Positions 41,036-41,441 of a DNA stretch of 41,441 bases are shown piece after piece. Position numbers and translations under genes: made by a program. The first letter of the stretch is position 1. Each line of letters starts with the position of its first letter. Source of the DNA: Termitomyces sp. T153 (lineage: Eukaryota; Basidiomycota; Agaricomycetes; Agaricales; Lyophyllaceae); assembly GCA_018296165.2 (NCBI GenBank), contig JACKQL020000220.1, positions 1-41,441 of the forward strand. Direction: 5' to 3'. The notes under the pieces are model-generated. The model did not search any database and was not told where the DNA came from. It saw only the letters and a program-made list of their open reading frames with translations.

Positions 41036-41441
41036 ATAGTTGTAACTCTGTGACTATAGTGATTCCAATCATAGTGACAACTAAGCACACATATTGAGGA
41101 TGTGGGTGGTATTCAAATATCCTCTCATTGGACAAAGCCATGTATCACCAGCTGTATAGAGGTTACAGGCTATACTACTGAAGACTACCAGGATAGTATT
41201 GAGGAGCATACACCAGCAGGATGAAGCAGAAATGGAGGACAACTTTTGGAGGCCTTGTACCTACTGGATCAGAGAACTTTGGTGATGCACATTGTTCATA
41301 ATCAAGCAAATGTGGTATTGAGGAGTTAGGCACAGATTGCCTAATACCAAGAATTTTGTAGAATTTCAGACTAGAATGTTAAAACTTAGGCTGAAGCTGT
41401 CAGATCATGGAAATGAAGCTTTCTATGTGATCAGGAGCTGC
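41036..41441. repeat. Repeat unit shared with the left end of the window (507-900)
   Basis: Aligns with 507 to about 900 over its whole length. It runs off the window end. No gene was recognised. Confidence 0.8.

Noticed and set aside
1..41441. tRNA, rRNA or other structured RNA genes
   Set aside because: No stretch with tRNA A/B-box spacing plus cloverleaf, and no rRNA-like sequence, was recognised by eye; a covariance-model scan would be decisive.

Overview
The window looks like nuclear DNA of a basidiomycete fungus, most likely an Agaricomycete. Evidence: a seven-exon gene of the fungal-specific FunK1 protein kinase family with 50-56 bp introns, remains of a secreted CE15 glucuronoyl esterase (a lignocellulose enzyme), Tad1-like LINEs that end in an RNase H domain, and Gypsy (Ty3-type) LTR retroelements with fungal-type gag. 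The genus cannot be named from the sequence.

Layout. About 85% of the window is a nested pile of dead transposable elements; only about 26,716-33,110 is ordinary gene-bearing DNA. From left: a multiply deleted LINE fragment (1-505, minus); unrecognised sequence (507-1,897); a solo LTR of family A (1,898-12,461) split by a whole minus-strand Gypsy element (2,418-12,057, short LTRs, TSD ATTAC), itself carrying another LTR (about 3,994-5,075). Next is a plus-strand Gypsy element (LTR 12,506-12,859; gag, protease, RT, RNase H and part of integrase to 18,427) with a second family A LTR in pol (15,008-16,154, TSD CCCTC). LTR-like sequence in two opposed orientations (18,428-19,778) breaks its integrase. 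A second LINE (ORF1 plus endonuclease, minus) lies at about 20,040-22,300, then unrecognised DNA with a 194-bp tandem repeat, an unidentified degenerate gene, and a rearranged gag (25,430-26,700).

The gene island holds unknown gene remnants (27,210-27,686 and about 31,477-31,800, both minus), the FunK1 kinase gene (28,081-31,142, plus, about 914 codons, apparently intact) and the CE15 pseudogene (31,848-32,970, plus). The right flank is a long minus-strand LINE (33,150-39,967 and on to 41,035), interrupted by a 3.3-kb non-coding insertion that contains one solo LTR A (35,532-36,528, TSD AGATG), and by another solo LTR A (39,968-40,931, TSD ATGAC). The last 400 bases match bases 507-900, so the two window ends are paralogous.

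The repeat DNA is strongly CpG-depleted, and most stops in its genes fit C-to-T change at CpG. The gene island keeps many CpGs. The LTR at 15,008-16,154 is the only repeat copy still rich in CpG and is probably the youngest insertion. Only the FunK1 gene looks functional. The most interesting items are the reverse-transcriptase-less Gypsy element with an extra, unrecognised ORF cassette, the CE15 gene that lost its nucleophile region but kept its ends, and the GC-AG intron in the kinase gene.
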